Below the pieces are notes generated by a model, which ran no database searches, was not told the origin of the DNA, and was given only the letters and a program-made list of their open reading frames with translations. From an uncultured Selenomonadales bacterium (GTDB taxonomy: Bacteria; Bacillota; Negativicutes; Acidaminococcales; Acidaminococcaceae), in the NCBI GenBank assembly GCA_900316935.1, contig ONEW01000001.1, positions 32,340 to 96,339 on the forward strand: a DNA stretch of 64,000 nt, in the 5' to 3' direction. The position numbers and the translations under genes are program-made. This document shows, one piece after another, positions 24,922 through 34,070 of this stretch; the stretch's first letter is position 1, and each line of letters opens with the position of its first letter.

Positions 24922-27900
24922 TCAGAAGCCTACGCGGTATTCCACGCTGTACCGTTTGTTCGAATCCTTATCTTTGGAGATGGTCATGAACAGCCGGTCC
25001 GTCAATTCGTACTGCGTGTAGACGTTGTTATCGTCGCCGTTGAAGCTGCTCGTGTACCCGATGCTCCACCGGTCCGTCAGATTCTTTGCCACGAGCCAAT
25101 TGTACTGCTTTTGCTCGTCCCGCGTCAAATCCTTTTCGTTGCTTGTCGTAAAATCGACGCCATTTTCCACGCGTCCCAGGTAGACGCGGAACTGGTCGAT
25201 ATGCAGGGTGCGTCTGATGATCTGCTCCACGTCGCCCAGCATGCCGGTCTCCAGGCCGGCCACAAGCAGGTTCTGCATATCCTGGCCGGTGACGGAGTTG
25301 CCGCCGACGGAGAAACGCTGCAGCATCAGCATGCGGGACAGGGTACTCTGCGGCAGGGACGGCTCGGACGTCAGTTTCATGTCCAGTTTGCCCTGGGACA
25401 GCGGACCCGACACATTGCACAGGACGCGGTAGCGGCCGAACTGGGTATGGGCCGTCAGATTGACGTTTGGCAGGAACGTGCCCGGCTCCATCCAGAGCAG
25501 GCGGCCTTCGTCAACCTTGAAGTCCGTGCGCAGGTACGTGATGTCGCCCTTGACGGTCTCGATGCTGCCGTCCACGACGGGGAACAGGGTGCTGCCCCGG
25601 GCGTGGACACTGCCTTGCAGCCACATGTCATACAGATACTTGTTATACAGGTGCACTTTCGACCCCAGGGTCACTTTCACATCGAGGCCGATGTTGCTGG
25701 TGCTGTCCCCCAGTTCGGGGATGGTCGGCATGTTGACCAGCACATCGTCCAGGCGCATGTCCATGGTGATCTTCGGCCGGTATCCCTCCCGCGGGAACCC
25801 CTGTGTATCCCCCATGCGGAGGAAATAATGCTCCGGCCGCACAATCAGGTTGCCGTCCAGGCGTGCCTGCACGAACTGGGAAGTAATCTGGGCATTCTGC
25901 AGGGCCATCTGGAAGTTGTAGCTTTCCTCGCCGGACGCACTCAGGTCGTACGTGCCGCCGCCGGCCACGAAGCCTTGCCCCAGGCGGGCCGACAGGTTGC
26001 GCACATGGACCACGCTGCCGTCGAAGGCCACATCCATGTTGATGTTGTCGATGATGTTGTTCAGGTAACGGATTTTGAGGGAGCCGTTTTCCACGCTCAG
26101 GTTGCCGAAGAGCTGTGGATTATCCAGCGTGCCCGTTATGTTCAGCTTGCCCTTCGTGCCGCCCGTGCCCCACTCCACGAAGTTGAAGGCGCCCAGGGCG
26201 GCCAGGCTGGCCTCATTGAAGTCCACATTGATGTCCATCTGGGCATTGGGGTCCTTGCGCTGCCCTTTGGCCCGGAACAGGTCCAACGGGATGTCGCCGC
26301 TGGCCGTCAGTTTGTAGATGTCCCGTTCCGCCAGCATCTGGTCCAGGTGGAGGAAGCCGTCCTTCATGGTCAGCATCGCCAGGGCCCGGTCGAACCCGGC
26401 GCCCGCCACGGTCCCCTGGGTGATTTCCAGGGACCCGTTGCCCGTCGGATTGTCGAAGGTGCCGCCCAGCTGCACCGTGGCGTTCATCAGTCCCGAGAAC
26501 TGCACCGGCCGCGACATGAGGGCCGTAATGATGCCCGGGTTGGCGTCCACGGCGCCGGCCTCAATCTGCAGGGTGCGTTTCGGAAAGTCCACTTTGCCCT
26601 GGACGGCCAGGATGCCGTCTTCGGGGAATATGCGGTCTTCCTGCAGTTTCAGGGTATGGATGTCCAACACGCCATGCAGGAAGGAAGCCCGCAGGGTCAT
26701 GCTGTCGTAATGCTGCGTGTTGACGGAAATGTCGTGGACGGCGGCATCAATCAGGGTCGGCGTGTCCGGACCGTTGAACGTGATCATGCCCGTGGCAATG
26801 CCCTGGACAGGCAGGTCGGCCTTCGCCATGGCGAGCAGTTTATGCACATCGGCATAACTCATGCCGATGCGGCCCCGCAGGTCGCGGTGCGGAATGTCGA
26901 GGGTGAGGTCCGCCCGGTACTCGGCATACAGGTTATCCGCACCGGGCTGCTGAAAGCCCGCCTTCAATTCGTTCAGGTCCTTGCCGTTGCTGCGCAGCGT
27001 CCCGGAAAGGGCCTTCACTTCCACCCCGTTGATGGTGAAGGAATCGCTCTTCACGTTGCCTTCGAACAGAGGCGACTGCAGCGTCCCGCCCAGATGCCCG
27101 GACACCGACACGAAGCCCGTCAGGGCCGCCCTTTCGTCCTGGATCGGCAGCTGGGCCAGGTCGACATCCGTCGCCGCTGCTTCAAAATCAAGGTTCTGTG
27201 CCTTGTCCATGGTGCCGTGGATTTTCACGGTCGTGGACATGGAGCGCACCAGGCCGTCTTCCAGGCTGAGGGCGCCGTCCCGGCAGGCATAGCGTCCGGA
27301 CACCTTTTCCACCAGGTACCCCATGACACTGCCGTCCGTCATATCGATTTCGCCCGTCACATCGGGATGGGCCAGGGTGCCGTGGATGGACAGGCTGTTC
27401 GTCAGGTTGCCCGTCGCCTGCACCTTCCGGTTCAGGCCTGACACCTGCAGCAGCGGTTCCACCCGGACGTTCTCCGTGGAAACGGTCAGGTCCAGGGCCG
27501 GATCGCTTTGGTTGAAATCCGCCGTGCCGTCGATGACATGACGGCCCTGGTCCATCTGCACCACATAGTGCTGCAAGGTGACGCGGCAGGCGTCGATATC
27601 CGCCCGGCCGGCGGCATCCTTCACGTGGATGCCCCGCACGCGCAGGTCCGCAATGCGGCTGCCGGTCTGCGCCTTGAAGCTGGTCCCTTTTCCCTGCACG
27701 GCATAATGGGCCGACAGATATCCGCTGCCATCTTCCCCCGCCACGGCCAGGAAAGGCGCCACCGGAATATCCGCCAGTCTGCCCTGCAAGGCATAGGTGC
27801 CATCAAAGCCGACCTTGCCTGTCGCCGTCAGGGCGCCCGGTCCCATGAAAGCCGACAAGGTGTGGATGTCGGCCCCCTGTTCCGTCACGTCTGTGTCGAA

Positions 27901-29184
27901 ATCGGCCACTTTCAGCGTCATGCCGCGCCAGGTCAGATTAAAGGTATGCGCCGCCAGGGAGGCCTTCAGTCTGGCGTTCTCCCGGTCAAACGTCCCCTGC
28001 AGGGCCAATTCGGCATGGATGCCGATGGTTTCGGCCTGCCGGGCCGGCACGGTCACATGGTCTATCTGTGTCTGGGCCGTCAGGGCCCCCGACTTCAAAT
28101 CGTAATCGCCGCTGGCCTTCACGCTGCCGCCGCCATATTCAAACGAGGCACTGCGCAGGAAGGCCACGCTGTCCACCAAGGCGCCGTCCACGCGCACGTT
28201 GCGTACCGTCAGGTCCCCGTAGGACAGGGACGGCGCATCGGCATGCAGGGTGCCGCGCAAATGATCCAAGTCGCTGTAATCCACATCGCCGTCGAGGTGG
28301 ATCACCTGCCCGTTGAGGGTGAGGGTCAGGTCCTTCGTACTCATGGCGTGGTCCGTGCCCGTCACCGTGCCGCCGACACTGAACTTCCAGTCCCGGCCGC
28401 CGTACGCACGGACACCACGCACACCGCGCAGCGTGACCGTACCCTGCAGGAGTGTGTCCTGTCCGTCATTATGCCAGAATCCATTGAGTCCGACCACTTC
28501 GCCGCCGGCTTCCCGGACCTGGCCGTAATGCGCCGCCAGGGCGGCAAAAGGCTCCAGACTGACGCGGTCCGTCACGAAATGGACTTTGCCCACCCCTTTC
28601 GTCGTCAGGCCGCCCGTCAGGTGCACCGGGGCCATGGCAGGGTTCGTGACGGTGAAATCCAGGTCGAAGACCGGGTTATGGCTGCCGTCCACCTTGCCGT
28701 TCACGCCGAATTCCCAACGGCCCTGCGGCAGGGACACGACGACCGTACCGTCCTGGACGGACGCAGTGCCATAGAACGGCGTCGTGTCCGACTGGGAAGG
28801 CTTCATCAAGTTCCGGATATTCCATTTTTCCTGTGTATCCTGCGTCACATAAAGGACCGGCTCCCGGATGGCGACGGTTGAAATGGCCTTGTCCGTGCTG
28901 CGGAGGGCCATAAAGGGATTGACGGTCACGCGCGTTTCCGGCAGTTTTGCCACCGGCCGGCGCTGTACATCGTCCACCTCCACGTCGCGGAAGATGACCG
29001 TGAAGCCGCCGTTCCATTCGATTTTACCGATTGTAACGCTTCCGTTTATGTAATTGGCTGCCAGATTCCGGGCATAAGGCAGGGCCTGCGTCAGCACCCG
29101 CGGCATGACGGCCTGCGTCAGCACCGCGTAGATGGCACACAGCACCGCTATGATTCCCAAAATCCATTGATGGGTGCGAGTCAT
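24922..29184 (-). CDS. tamB: TamB-family (DUF490) inter-membrane bridge protein
   Basis: A 1420-residue AsmA-like/TamB protein: one N-terminal transmembrane helix (WILGIIAVLCAIYAVLTQ), a very long run of amphipathic beta strands, and a C-terminal DUF490/TamB domain (last about 350 residues, with GKLNITGTLDNPQLFGNLSV and the tail SNKRYSVEYRVGF). TamB-family proteins move phospholipids between the membranes and assist assembly of some outer-membrane proteins. Only BamA, no TamA, is in this window, so TamB may work with BamA, as proposed in other phyla. The ATG at 29184 is chosen because the helix starts there. Confidence 0.92.
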   Translation of the reverse strand: MTRTHQWILGIIAVLCAIYAVLTQAVMPRVLTQALPYARNLAANYINGSVTIGKIEWNGGFTVIFRDVEVDDVQRRPVAKLPETRVTVNPFMALRSTDKAISTVAIREPVLYVTQDTQEKWNIRNLMKPSQSDTTPFYGTASVQDGTVVVSLPQGRWEFGVNGKVDGSHNPVFDLDFTVTNPAMAPVHLTGGLTTKGVGKVHFVTDRVSLEPFAALAAHYGQVREAGGEVVGLNGFWHNDGQDTLLQGTVTLRGVRGVRAYGGRDWKFSVGGTVTGTDHAMSTKDLTLTLNGQVIHLDGDVDYSDLDHLRGTLHADAPSLSYGDLTVRNVRVDGALVDSVAFLRSASFEYGGGSVKASGDYDLKSGALTAQTQIDHVTVPARQAETIGIHAELALQGTFDRENARLKASLAAHTFNLTWRGMTLKVADFDTDVTEQGADIHTLSAFMGPGALTATGKVGFDGTYALQGRLADIPVAPFLAVAGEDGSGYLSAHYAVQGKGTSFKAQTGSRIADLRVRGIHVKDAAGRADIDACRVTLQHYVVQMDQGRHVIDGTADFNQSDPALDLTVSTENVRVEPLLQVSGLNRKVQATGNLTNSLSIHGTLAHPDVTGEIDMTDGSVMGYLVEKVSGRYACRDGALSLEDGLVRSMSTTVKIHGTMDKAQNLDFEAAATDVDLAQLPIQDERAALTGFVSVSGHLGGTLQSPLFEGNVKSDSFTINGVEVKALSGTLRSNGKDLNELKAGFQQPGADNLYAEYRADLTLDIPHRDLRGRIGMSYADVHKLLAMAKADLPVQGIATGMITFNGPDTPTLIDAAVHDISVNTQHYDSMTLRASFLHGVLDIHTLKLQEDRIFPEDGILAVQGKVDFPKRTLQIEAGAVDANPGIITALMSRPVQFSGLMNATVQLGGTFDNPTGNGSLEITQGTVAGAGFDRALAMLTMKDGFLHLDQMLAERDIYKLTASGDIPLDLFRAKGQRKDPNAQMDINVDFNEASLAALGAFNFVEWGTGGTKGKLNITGTLDNPQLFGNLSVENGSLKIRYLNNIIDNINMDVAFDGSVVHVRNLSARLGQGFVAGGGTYDLSASGEESYNFQMALQNAQITSQFVQARLDGNLIVRPEHYFLRMGDTQGFPREGYRPKITMDMRLDDVLVNMPTIPELGDSTSNIGLDVKVTLGSKVHLYNKYLYDMWLQGSVHARGSTLFPVVDGSIETVKGDITYLRTDFKVDEGRLLWMEPGTFLPNVNLTAHTQFGRYRVLCNVSGPLSQGKLDMKLTSEPSLPQSTLSRMLMLQRFSVGGNSVTGQDMQNLLVAGLETGMLGDVEQIIRRTLHIDQFRVYLGRVENGVDFTTSNEKDLTRDEQKQYNWLVAKNLTDRWSIGYTSSFNGDDNNVYTQYELTDRLFMTISKDKDSNKRYSVEYRVGF

Positions 29185-29276
29185 GGGTTCCGTACACTTT
29201 CCTCGGCATATTGGCCAATAAGATGTCCTGCAAACCAGGGAGCCGCAAATTATACAGACTCCCATATTACAGTTTC

Positions 29277-29285
29277 ATTATAGCA
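29277..29285 (-). promoter_or_regulatory. Extended -10 promoter of tamB
   Basis: TGCTATAAT on the minus strand, about 90 bases before the tamB start. The -35 region is poor. A second TATAAT lies about 40 bases further downstream. Confidence 0.6.
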
Positions 29286-29390
29286 TAAATCCGCAGGGAC
29301 TCCGATTTTTTTGGCAGTATACCGGAAATCTGTGTCAAAATCATAACGTTTCCCTAAATTTTCATGCATCCGAAAGGGGTGTCCGTACAG

Positions 29391-29423
29391 AAAAAGGCTG
29401 CAGCATGGGAATGCTGCAGCCTT
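29391..29423 (-). terminator. Strong intrinsic terminator after tolC
   Basis: A perfect 13-bp stem (AAGGCTGCAGCAT with ATGCTGCAGCCTT, 4-base loop) followed on the minus strand by TTTTT, 32 bases after the tolC stop. Confidence 0.93.
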
Positions 29424-29454
29424 CCGGTTCCTTTTTCAGTTGTACGTGCCTGCC

Positions 29455-31005
29455 TCAGGCTTTGTCCGCCGCTTTCTGTTCCGCTTTGGCTTCCGCCTTG
29501 TCGGCGGCTTTGGCAGCCTTGGCGGCCGTTACATCGGAGTCGGTCTTGCGGCGTGCGTCACGGGCTTTTTCGTATGCTTTGACGCGGTCGTTGATGGCCT
29601 TGGCCTGCGTATCTTCGAAGGTCGTATTGTATTTCTGCTTCGTGTAACGCAGCCGCACGTGCTTTTCACCCGTGTCATACCCGGCCGGGCGTGCTTCCAC
29701 GCCCATGGAGGTCAGGAGGGCGTTATGGGACGTATTATAGTCGTACATGGCCGTGTTGTAATTGTTGCGGGCCGTCGTCAGTGCCACTTCGGCGTCCATG
29801 ACATCCGTGTTGGTGCCTACGCCGTTGGCGTAACGGACCTGGGCGATGCGGTAATCTTCTTCCGCTTCCGCCACGGCCAGTTTCGTCGTGTTGATCCGTT
29901 TTTCCGCTTCACGCAGGTTGTTGTAGCAGTTACGCACGTCGAGGCGGACCGTGTCGGCGTCCTGCCGGTACGATTCTTCGGCCTGCATGAGGCTGGCCTT
30001 GGCCGCATCCACTTTGGAGCCGGTCACACCGCTGTCAAAGACATTCATGCTCAGGTTCAGGCCGATCGCCCAGTTTTCATTGTCATCGCCGGGCCAGTTT
30101 CCCTGGGTCCAGTTGTTGGACGCTACGCCGTTCACATAAGGGCGCCAGCCGGATTTCGCGGCATTCAGGGCGCCTTTCGCGTAGTCAACCTGGAGCTTGC
30201 TCTGCTGCAGGTCGAGGCGGTGCGTCAGACCATAGGCGATGCAGTCCTCCATGGTGCCGTCGTACAGGTTGTACTGCAGCACTTCCGTCGGCTGCAGCTT
30301 CGTGCCGTGGGGCAGGCCCATGTAGTTGTTGAGGGCTGCTTCCGCATTGTCGTAGGTGTTCTGTGCCTGAATCAGCTGCTGCTGTGCATTCGTCAGTTCC
30401 ACCTGGCTGCGCAGCAGGTCTACCTTGGCCACGACGCCCACGTCGTACTGGGCCTGGACGTTCTTCAGATGATCCTGCAGGTCGGCCACGGACTGCCTGC
30501 ACACCTTTTCGCTGTCGATGGCGGAGAGCAGCGTATAGTATGCGTCCGTCACGTTCTTCTTCAGATTGATGTAGGCCAATTCTTCGCCCAACACGGAACT
30601 CCGGTAGTTGGCCTTCGCTTCGTCCCTGGCTCCTTCCAGCTGTCCCCCCGTGTAGATGGGCACGGTCATGCTGACGGTGTTGCTGTACGTGTTATCGATC
30701 CCTTTGGAATAGAGCGTATGCGCCGTGTTCCACCGTTCATCCCAGTACCCGCCGCGGCCCGTGCTGTGGGTCAGGGTTACGGTCGGCCCGAAGCTTTCAC
30801 GGGCGGCGTTATAGTTTGCCCGGGCTTCGTCCAGCTGGTATTCCGCCTTGCGGATATCCGCGTGGGTCGCATAAGAACGGCTGATGGCCGTCGCCAGATC
30901 TATAGGCATGGTTTCCGCCGCAAACGCAGCGGGAACGAGCAGGAAAGTAAGCAGCGAGCCTAACAGTGCAGCCCGTTTTCCATGTTTTTTCCGAATCATC
31001 TTCAT
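29455..31005 (-). CDS. tolC: TolC-family outer-membrane efflux protein
   Basis: A 516-residue outer-membrane channel component for type I secretion or multidrug efflux. It has a signal peptide (ends near AFAAETM) and two copies of the OEP repeat (about 35-230 and 245-440), each alternating strands and long coiled helices. The tail after about residue 455 is an Ala/Lys-rich extension not typical of E. coli TolC. No RND pump or adaptor gene is adjacent. Its promoter carries an operator-like dyad over the start site. Confidence 0.92.
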   Translation of the reverse strand: MKMIRKKHGKRAALLGSLLTFLLVPAAFAAETMPIDLATAISRSYATHADIRKAEYQLDEARANYNAARESFGPTVTLTHSTGRGGYWDERWNTAHTLYSKGIDNTYSNTVSMTVPIYTGGQLEGARDEAKANYRSSVLGEELAYINLKKNVTDAYYTLLSAIDSEKVCRQSVADLQDHLKNVQAQYDVGVVAKVDLLRSQVELTNAQQQLIQAQNTYDNAEAALNNYMGLPHGTKLQPTEVLQYNLYDGTMEDCIAYGLTHRLDLQQSKLQVDYAKGALNAAKSGWRPYVNGVASNNWTQGNWPGDDNENWAIGLNLSMNVFDSGVTGSKVDAAKASLMQAEESYRQDADTVRLDVRNCYNNLREAEKRINTTKLAVAEAEEDYRIAQVRYANGVGTNTDVMDAEVALTTARNNYNTAMYDYNTSHNALLTSMGVEARPAGYDTGEKHVRLRYTKQKYNTTFEDTQAKAINDRVKAYEKARDARRKTDSDVTAAKAAKAADKAEAKAEQKAADKA

Positions 31006-31023
31006 ACCTCCACTTATTTTCTG

Positions 31024-31037
31024 ACTGACAAGTCAGT
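31024..31037 (-). promoter_or_regulatory. Operator dyad ACTGAC-N2-GTCAGT at the tolC start site
   Basis: A perfect 6-bp inverted repeat with a 2-base centre lies 5 bases downstream of the -10, covering the predicted transcription start. The spacing and sequence resemble operators of TetR-family efflux repressors (inference). No such regulator is encoded nearby. Confidence 0.6.
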
Positions 31038-31042
31038 AATTA

Positions 31043-31072
31043 ATTATATAAACATTTTTCTTTGAATGTCAA
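31043..31072 (-). promoter_or_regulatory. Near-consensus tolC promoter
   Basis: TTGACA (31067-31072), an 18-base spacer and TATAAT (31043-31048) on the minus strand. It is the best sigma70 match in the window and lies in the short gap between mlaD and tolC, giving tolC its own transcription unit. Confidence 0.85.
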
Positions 31073-31110
31073 GTAAACTTACTGTGTCAGATTTATATCT
31101 CAGAAATGTG

Positions 31111-32394
31111 TCAAAAGTAAGTCCGGACGCCCAGGTACAGGTCGCCTTTATCCCCGTTGCGCACATCCAGGCTTTCCAGGGTAAGGTAGAGATCCGGTTT
31201 GACCTGATACTCGCCGCCGAGGCGGATCTTCAGGTCGTCCCAGTCATAGAACTGGGAATAGATATGGAAATCGCGGTTCACATCGAACCCGAGTCCTACG
31301 CCTTCATGCCCCATCATGGAGCCGGCGCTTACATCAAAGCGGCGGAACTTTTTGCCGCCATACAGGTCGAGTTTCGCATCGTCCCCCAGGCCGGCCGCGC
31401 CGGCATACACATACGTGCCCTTGCCGGCCTTCTCAAAGCGCAGGCCCACATTGCCGCGCCACTGGTCTTCATCCATGCTGTGCAGGATATCGGCCCGGCC
31501 GTGGAATTCCACTTTATCCATGAAGGCCAGGGCCTTGTTGGCACGGGCCGTGACGCTGCGGGTATTATGCAGCGTTTCCTGGATGTCCTTCTTCGTCTGC
31601 GGATCCTTCGCCACTTCGGCCAGCATATTCGTCACTTCTTCGACGTGCTGGCTCGTGGCGGCCAGATTCTGTGCCATGACGGCCACCTGGCGGCCCGTAG
31701 CGCCATTATTGTCCACGCCGTTCAGGATGCTTTCCACATGGGCCGTCGTCGCATTCAGGCGGACGGACATCTGGTTGAGCTGGGCCACCATGTTCCGGAT
31801 TTCGTCCTGGTTGGCTTCAGCCGAATCAGCCATGACCTTTGTGAACCGGTTCAGGTTCTTGCTGATGTCGCCCATGGCGATGAAGCCTTCGCGCATGGAC
31901 TGCTGCACCGCCTTGTCGCCGAAGATGTTGTTGAAGGCGTCTGCCACGCCCTCCACCTTCTCCATGACCTTGTCGGACGAATTCAGGAATTCATCCATCC
32001 CGCCACCGGACGTCCCGGTCAGGTTCGAATCCGGCTTGATGTAGACGCCGCTCGCCCGTTCCGGCGGGACGATGGTCACGTACTTCTCCCCCATGACGCC
32101 GTCGGACCCGATGGAGAACTTTGAATCCATGGGAATCTGCACATCCTTCTTCACGTGCATCGTGACGACGACGTGGCTGCCGTCGACCTTCATGCCCTTG
32201 ACCGTGCCAACGGGCACGCCGGCATAGCGCACCTGGCCGCCCTGCAGCAGGCCGTTGACGGACGGATAGGTCACGTACAGGTCATAGCCCCTGTCGAAGA
32301 GGTTGAAGGCCCCGAGGAAACTGATCATCGCCGCCAGGATGACGGCGCCCCCCAGGGTCAGGGCCCCCACTTTCACTTCACTCATCGATTTCAT
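31111..32394 (-). CDS. mlaD: MlaD (MCE) protein with C-terminal beta-barrel-like domain
   Basis: A 427-residue protein: N-terminal membrane helix (9-30), MCE domain (about 37-115, with YAGVPVGTVKGMKVDG), a long helical stretch (about 130-295), then about 130 residues of alternating strands (LRFEKAGKGTYVYAGAAG onward) ending in Phe like an outer-membrane barrel. E. coli MlaD is only 183 residues and lacks the last two parts. MlaD proteins with a C-terminal barrel forming a transenvelope bridge are described for Veillonella parvula. It overlaps mlaF by 4 bases. Confidence 0.92.
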   Translation of the reverse strand: MKSMSEVKVGALTLGGAVILAAMISFLGAFNLFDRGYDLYVTYPSVNGLLQGGQVRYAGVPVGTVKGMKVDGSHVVVTMHVKKDVQIPMDSKFSIGSDGVMGEKYVTIVPPERASGVYIKPDSNLTGTSGGGMDEFLNSSDKVMEKVEGVADAFNNIFGDKAVQQSMREGFIAMGDISKNLNRFTKVMADSAEANQDEIRNMVAQLNQMSVRLNATTAHVESILNGVDNNGATGRQVAVMAQNLAATSQHVEEVTNMLAEVAKDPQTKKDIQETLHNTRSVTARANKALAFMDKVEFHGRADILHSMDEDQWRGNVGLRFEKAGKGTYVYAGAAGLGDDAKLDLYGGKKFRRFDVSAGSMMGHEGVGLGFDVNRDFHIYSQFYDWDDLKIRLGGEYQVKPDLYLTLESLDVRNGDKGDLYLGVRTYF

Positions 32395-33149
32395 CGTATA
32401 AAAGCTCCTTCCGGATCTTCGCCTGTGATAAAGCCCCGGATCAGGGGATCCGGCGAGTTCCTGAATTCTTCCGGCGTACCCACGGCCGCAATGCGCCCGT
32501 TGTTCAGCATGGCGACCCTGTCAGCCGCCACGTAGACCGATTCCATGTCATGCGTCACCAGAATGGATGTAATCCTGTATTTCTGCTGCGTTTCCCGGAT
32601 CAGCTGGCTGATGCTCATGGTCCGCAAAGGATCCAGGCCCGCCGTCGGTTCATCGTAGAGCACGATGCGCGGCCGGAACGCCAGGGCCCTGGCCAGGCTC
32701 ACGCGCTTCTTCATGCCGCCCGAGAGCTCTGCCGGGAACATGTTTTTCGCATCCAGCATCCCCACATCCTTCAGCAAGGTATCGACGCGTTCCCTGATTT
32801 CTTCCTCGGAAACCCGGAAATGCTGGCGCAGCCCGAAGGCCACGTTCTCCCCGACGTCGAGGAAATCGAAGAGGGCCGAATATTGGAACACCATGCCCAC
32901 ATTTTTGCGGATTTCGTTCCATTGGTCCTCGTCCAGGTGGGTCACATCGTGCCCTTCAATAAAGACACGTCCGCCTGTCGGTTCCAGAAGACCCGTCAAC
33001 ACCTTCAGGATCGTACTCTTGCCGGTACCGGAGGGGCCGATGATGGCCATCGTCTCCCCGGGGACGACCTCGAGACTGACCCCTTTCAGGACCTCTTTGT
33101 CTCCGAAGGAGATCTGCAGGTTCTGCAGGGATATTTCGGATATCGCCAT
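32391..33149 (-). CDS. mlaF: Phospholipid transport ABC ATPase MlaF
   Basis: A 252-residue ABC ATPase of the Mla/MCE transporter: Walker A GPSGTGKST, signature LSGGMKKRVSLARAL, Walker B IVLYDEPTAGLDP and H-loop VTHDME. The MKKRV after the signature is typical of MlaF/Ttg2A. It pairs with MlaE (26-base gap) and MlaD. Confidence 0.95.
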   Translation of the reverse strand: MAISEISLQNLQISFGDKEVLKGVSLEVVPGETMAIIGPSGTGKSTILKVLTGLLEPTGGRVFIEGHDVTHLDEDQWNEIRKNVGMVFQYSALFDFLDVGENVAFGLRQHFRVSEEEIRERVDTLLKDVGMLDAKNMFPAELSGGMKKRVSLARALAFRPRIVLYDEPTAGLDPLRTMSISQLIRETQQKYRITSILVTHDMESVYVAADRVAMLNNGRIAAVGTPEEFRNSPDPLIRGFITGEDPEGAFIR

Positions 33150-33175
33150 AATGCCTCACTCAATCCACTCAGAGT

Positions 33176-33952
33176 TTAGCCGCCCACATAAAGCAGGACG
33201 GTCATGAAATAGTCCGTAATGAAGATCAGGATGATGGACAGCACGACGGAAGCCGTCGTAGCCAGGCCGACGCCCTCGGCGCCCTGCCGCGCGTGCAGCC
33301 CTTTGTAGCAGCCCACGATGCTGATGATGACGCCGAACACGACGCCCTTGATCATGCCGCCGAAGATGTCGAAGGGTTCGGACAGCGTCTTGATGGAGTT
33401 CAGATAGGTAAAGGAACTGATGTCCGCATAAAAATGGGCCACCAGATACCCGCCGGCATTGCCGATGAAGTTGCCGAACACAATCAGCACGGGCATCATG
33501 AGCGCGATGGCCAGGACGCGCGGGCACACCAGGTACCGCACGGGACTTGTCGCCATGACGCGCAGGGCGTCGATCTGTTCCGTGACCTTCATCGTACCGA
33601 GTTCTGCCGCAATGGCGGCGCCAATCCGGCCTGCCACGACGACGCCTGCCAGGACCGGCACCAGTTCACGCCCCATGGCGATGGCCACGATGCCGCCGAC
33701 CGTGTTCGAGGCTCCCAGTACAACGAATTCCTTGGCTGTCTGCACAGAAAAGACCATGCCGGCACAAAGCATCGTCAAAAGGACGATGGGCAGGGAATCC
33801 GCTCCCAGCATGGCCATCTGGCGTACCGTCTCCTTCAGGCTGACAGTCCGCATCTTGGACATGGCATCAAGGAACAGGTTCATCATGCCGCCGGCCGCGC
33901 TGGCAAAGGCGAACATGCGGCGGCCTGTAAAGGCGCACAACTCCTGCAGCAT
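33176..33952 (-). CDS. mlaE: MlaE-family phospholipid transport permease
   Basis: A 258-residue multispan permease of the MlaE/DUF140 family with several hydrophobic segments and the conserved GRELVPVLAGVVVAGRIGAA and ELGTMKVTEQIDALRVM regions. It forms the membrane core with MlaF and MlaD. mlaE is the first gene of the unit; its promoter at 34036-34044 has a downstream operator dyad. Confidence 0.95.
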   Translation of the reverse strand: MLQELCAFTGRRMFAFASAAGGMMNLFLDAMSKMRTVSLKETVRQMAMLGADSLPIVLLTMLCAGMVFSVQTAKEFVVLGASNTVGGIVAIAMGRELVPVLAGVVVAGRIGAAIAAELGTMKVTEQIDALRVMATSPVRYLVCPRVLAIALMMPVLIVFGNFIGNAGGYLVAHFYADISSFTYLNSIKTLSEPFDIFGGMIKGVVFGVIISIVGCYKGLHARQGAEGVGLATTASVVLSIILIFITDYFMTVLLYVGG

Positions 33953-34008
33953 GCTCCCCCTCCTTTCCTTCCGTACAATCCCTCACGCCGTTTCCGGCGC
34001 CTTATGAT

Positions 34009-34024
34009 TTAATCGAACGATTAA
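34009..34024 (-). promoter_or_regulatory. Operator dyad TTAATCG-N2-CGATTAA before mlaE
   Basis: A perfect 7-bp inverted repeat with a 2-base centre in the 5' leader, 11 bases downstream of the -10. The form suits a TetR- or MarR-type repressor (inference); its sequence differs from the tolC dyad. Confidence 0.6.
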
Positions 34025-34035
34025 TTAATATACTT

Positions 34036-34044
34036 AGTATAGCA
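34036..34044 (-). promoter_or_regulatory. Extended -10 promoter of mlaE-mlaF-mlaD
   Basis: TGCTATACT on the minus strand, with a weak -35 (TGTAAA). It is about 85 bases before mlaE. Confidence 0.65.
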
Positions 34045-34070
34045 CAAACCAAAAGGATTTACACCCTTTT

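Noticed and set aside
24901..27441. An 846-codon plus-strand frame opposite tamB
   Set aside because: Antisense of a repetitive beta-rich gene; no motif, no ribosome site, and tamB on the other strand is unambiguous.
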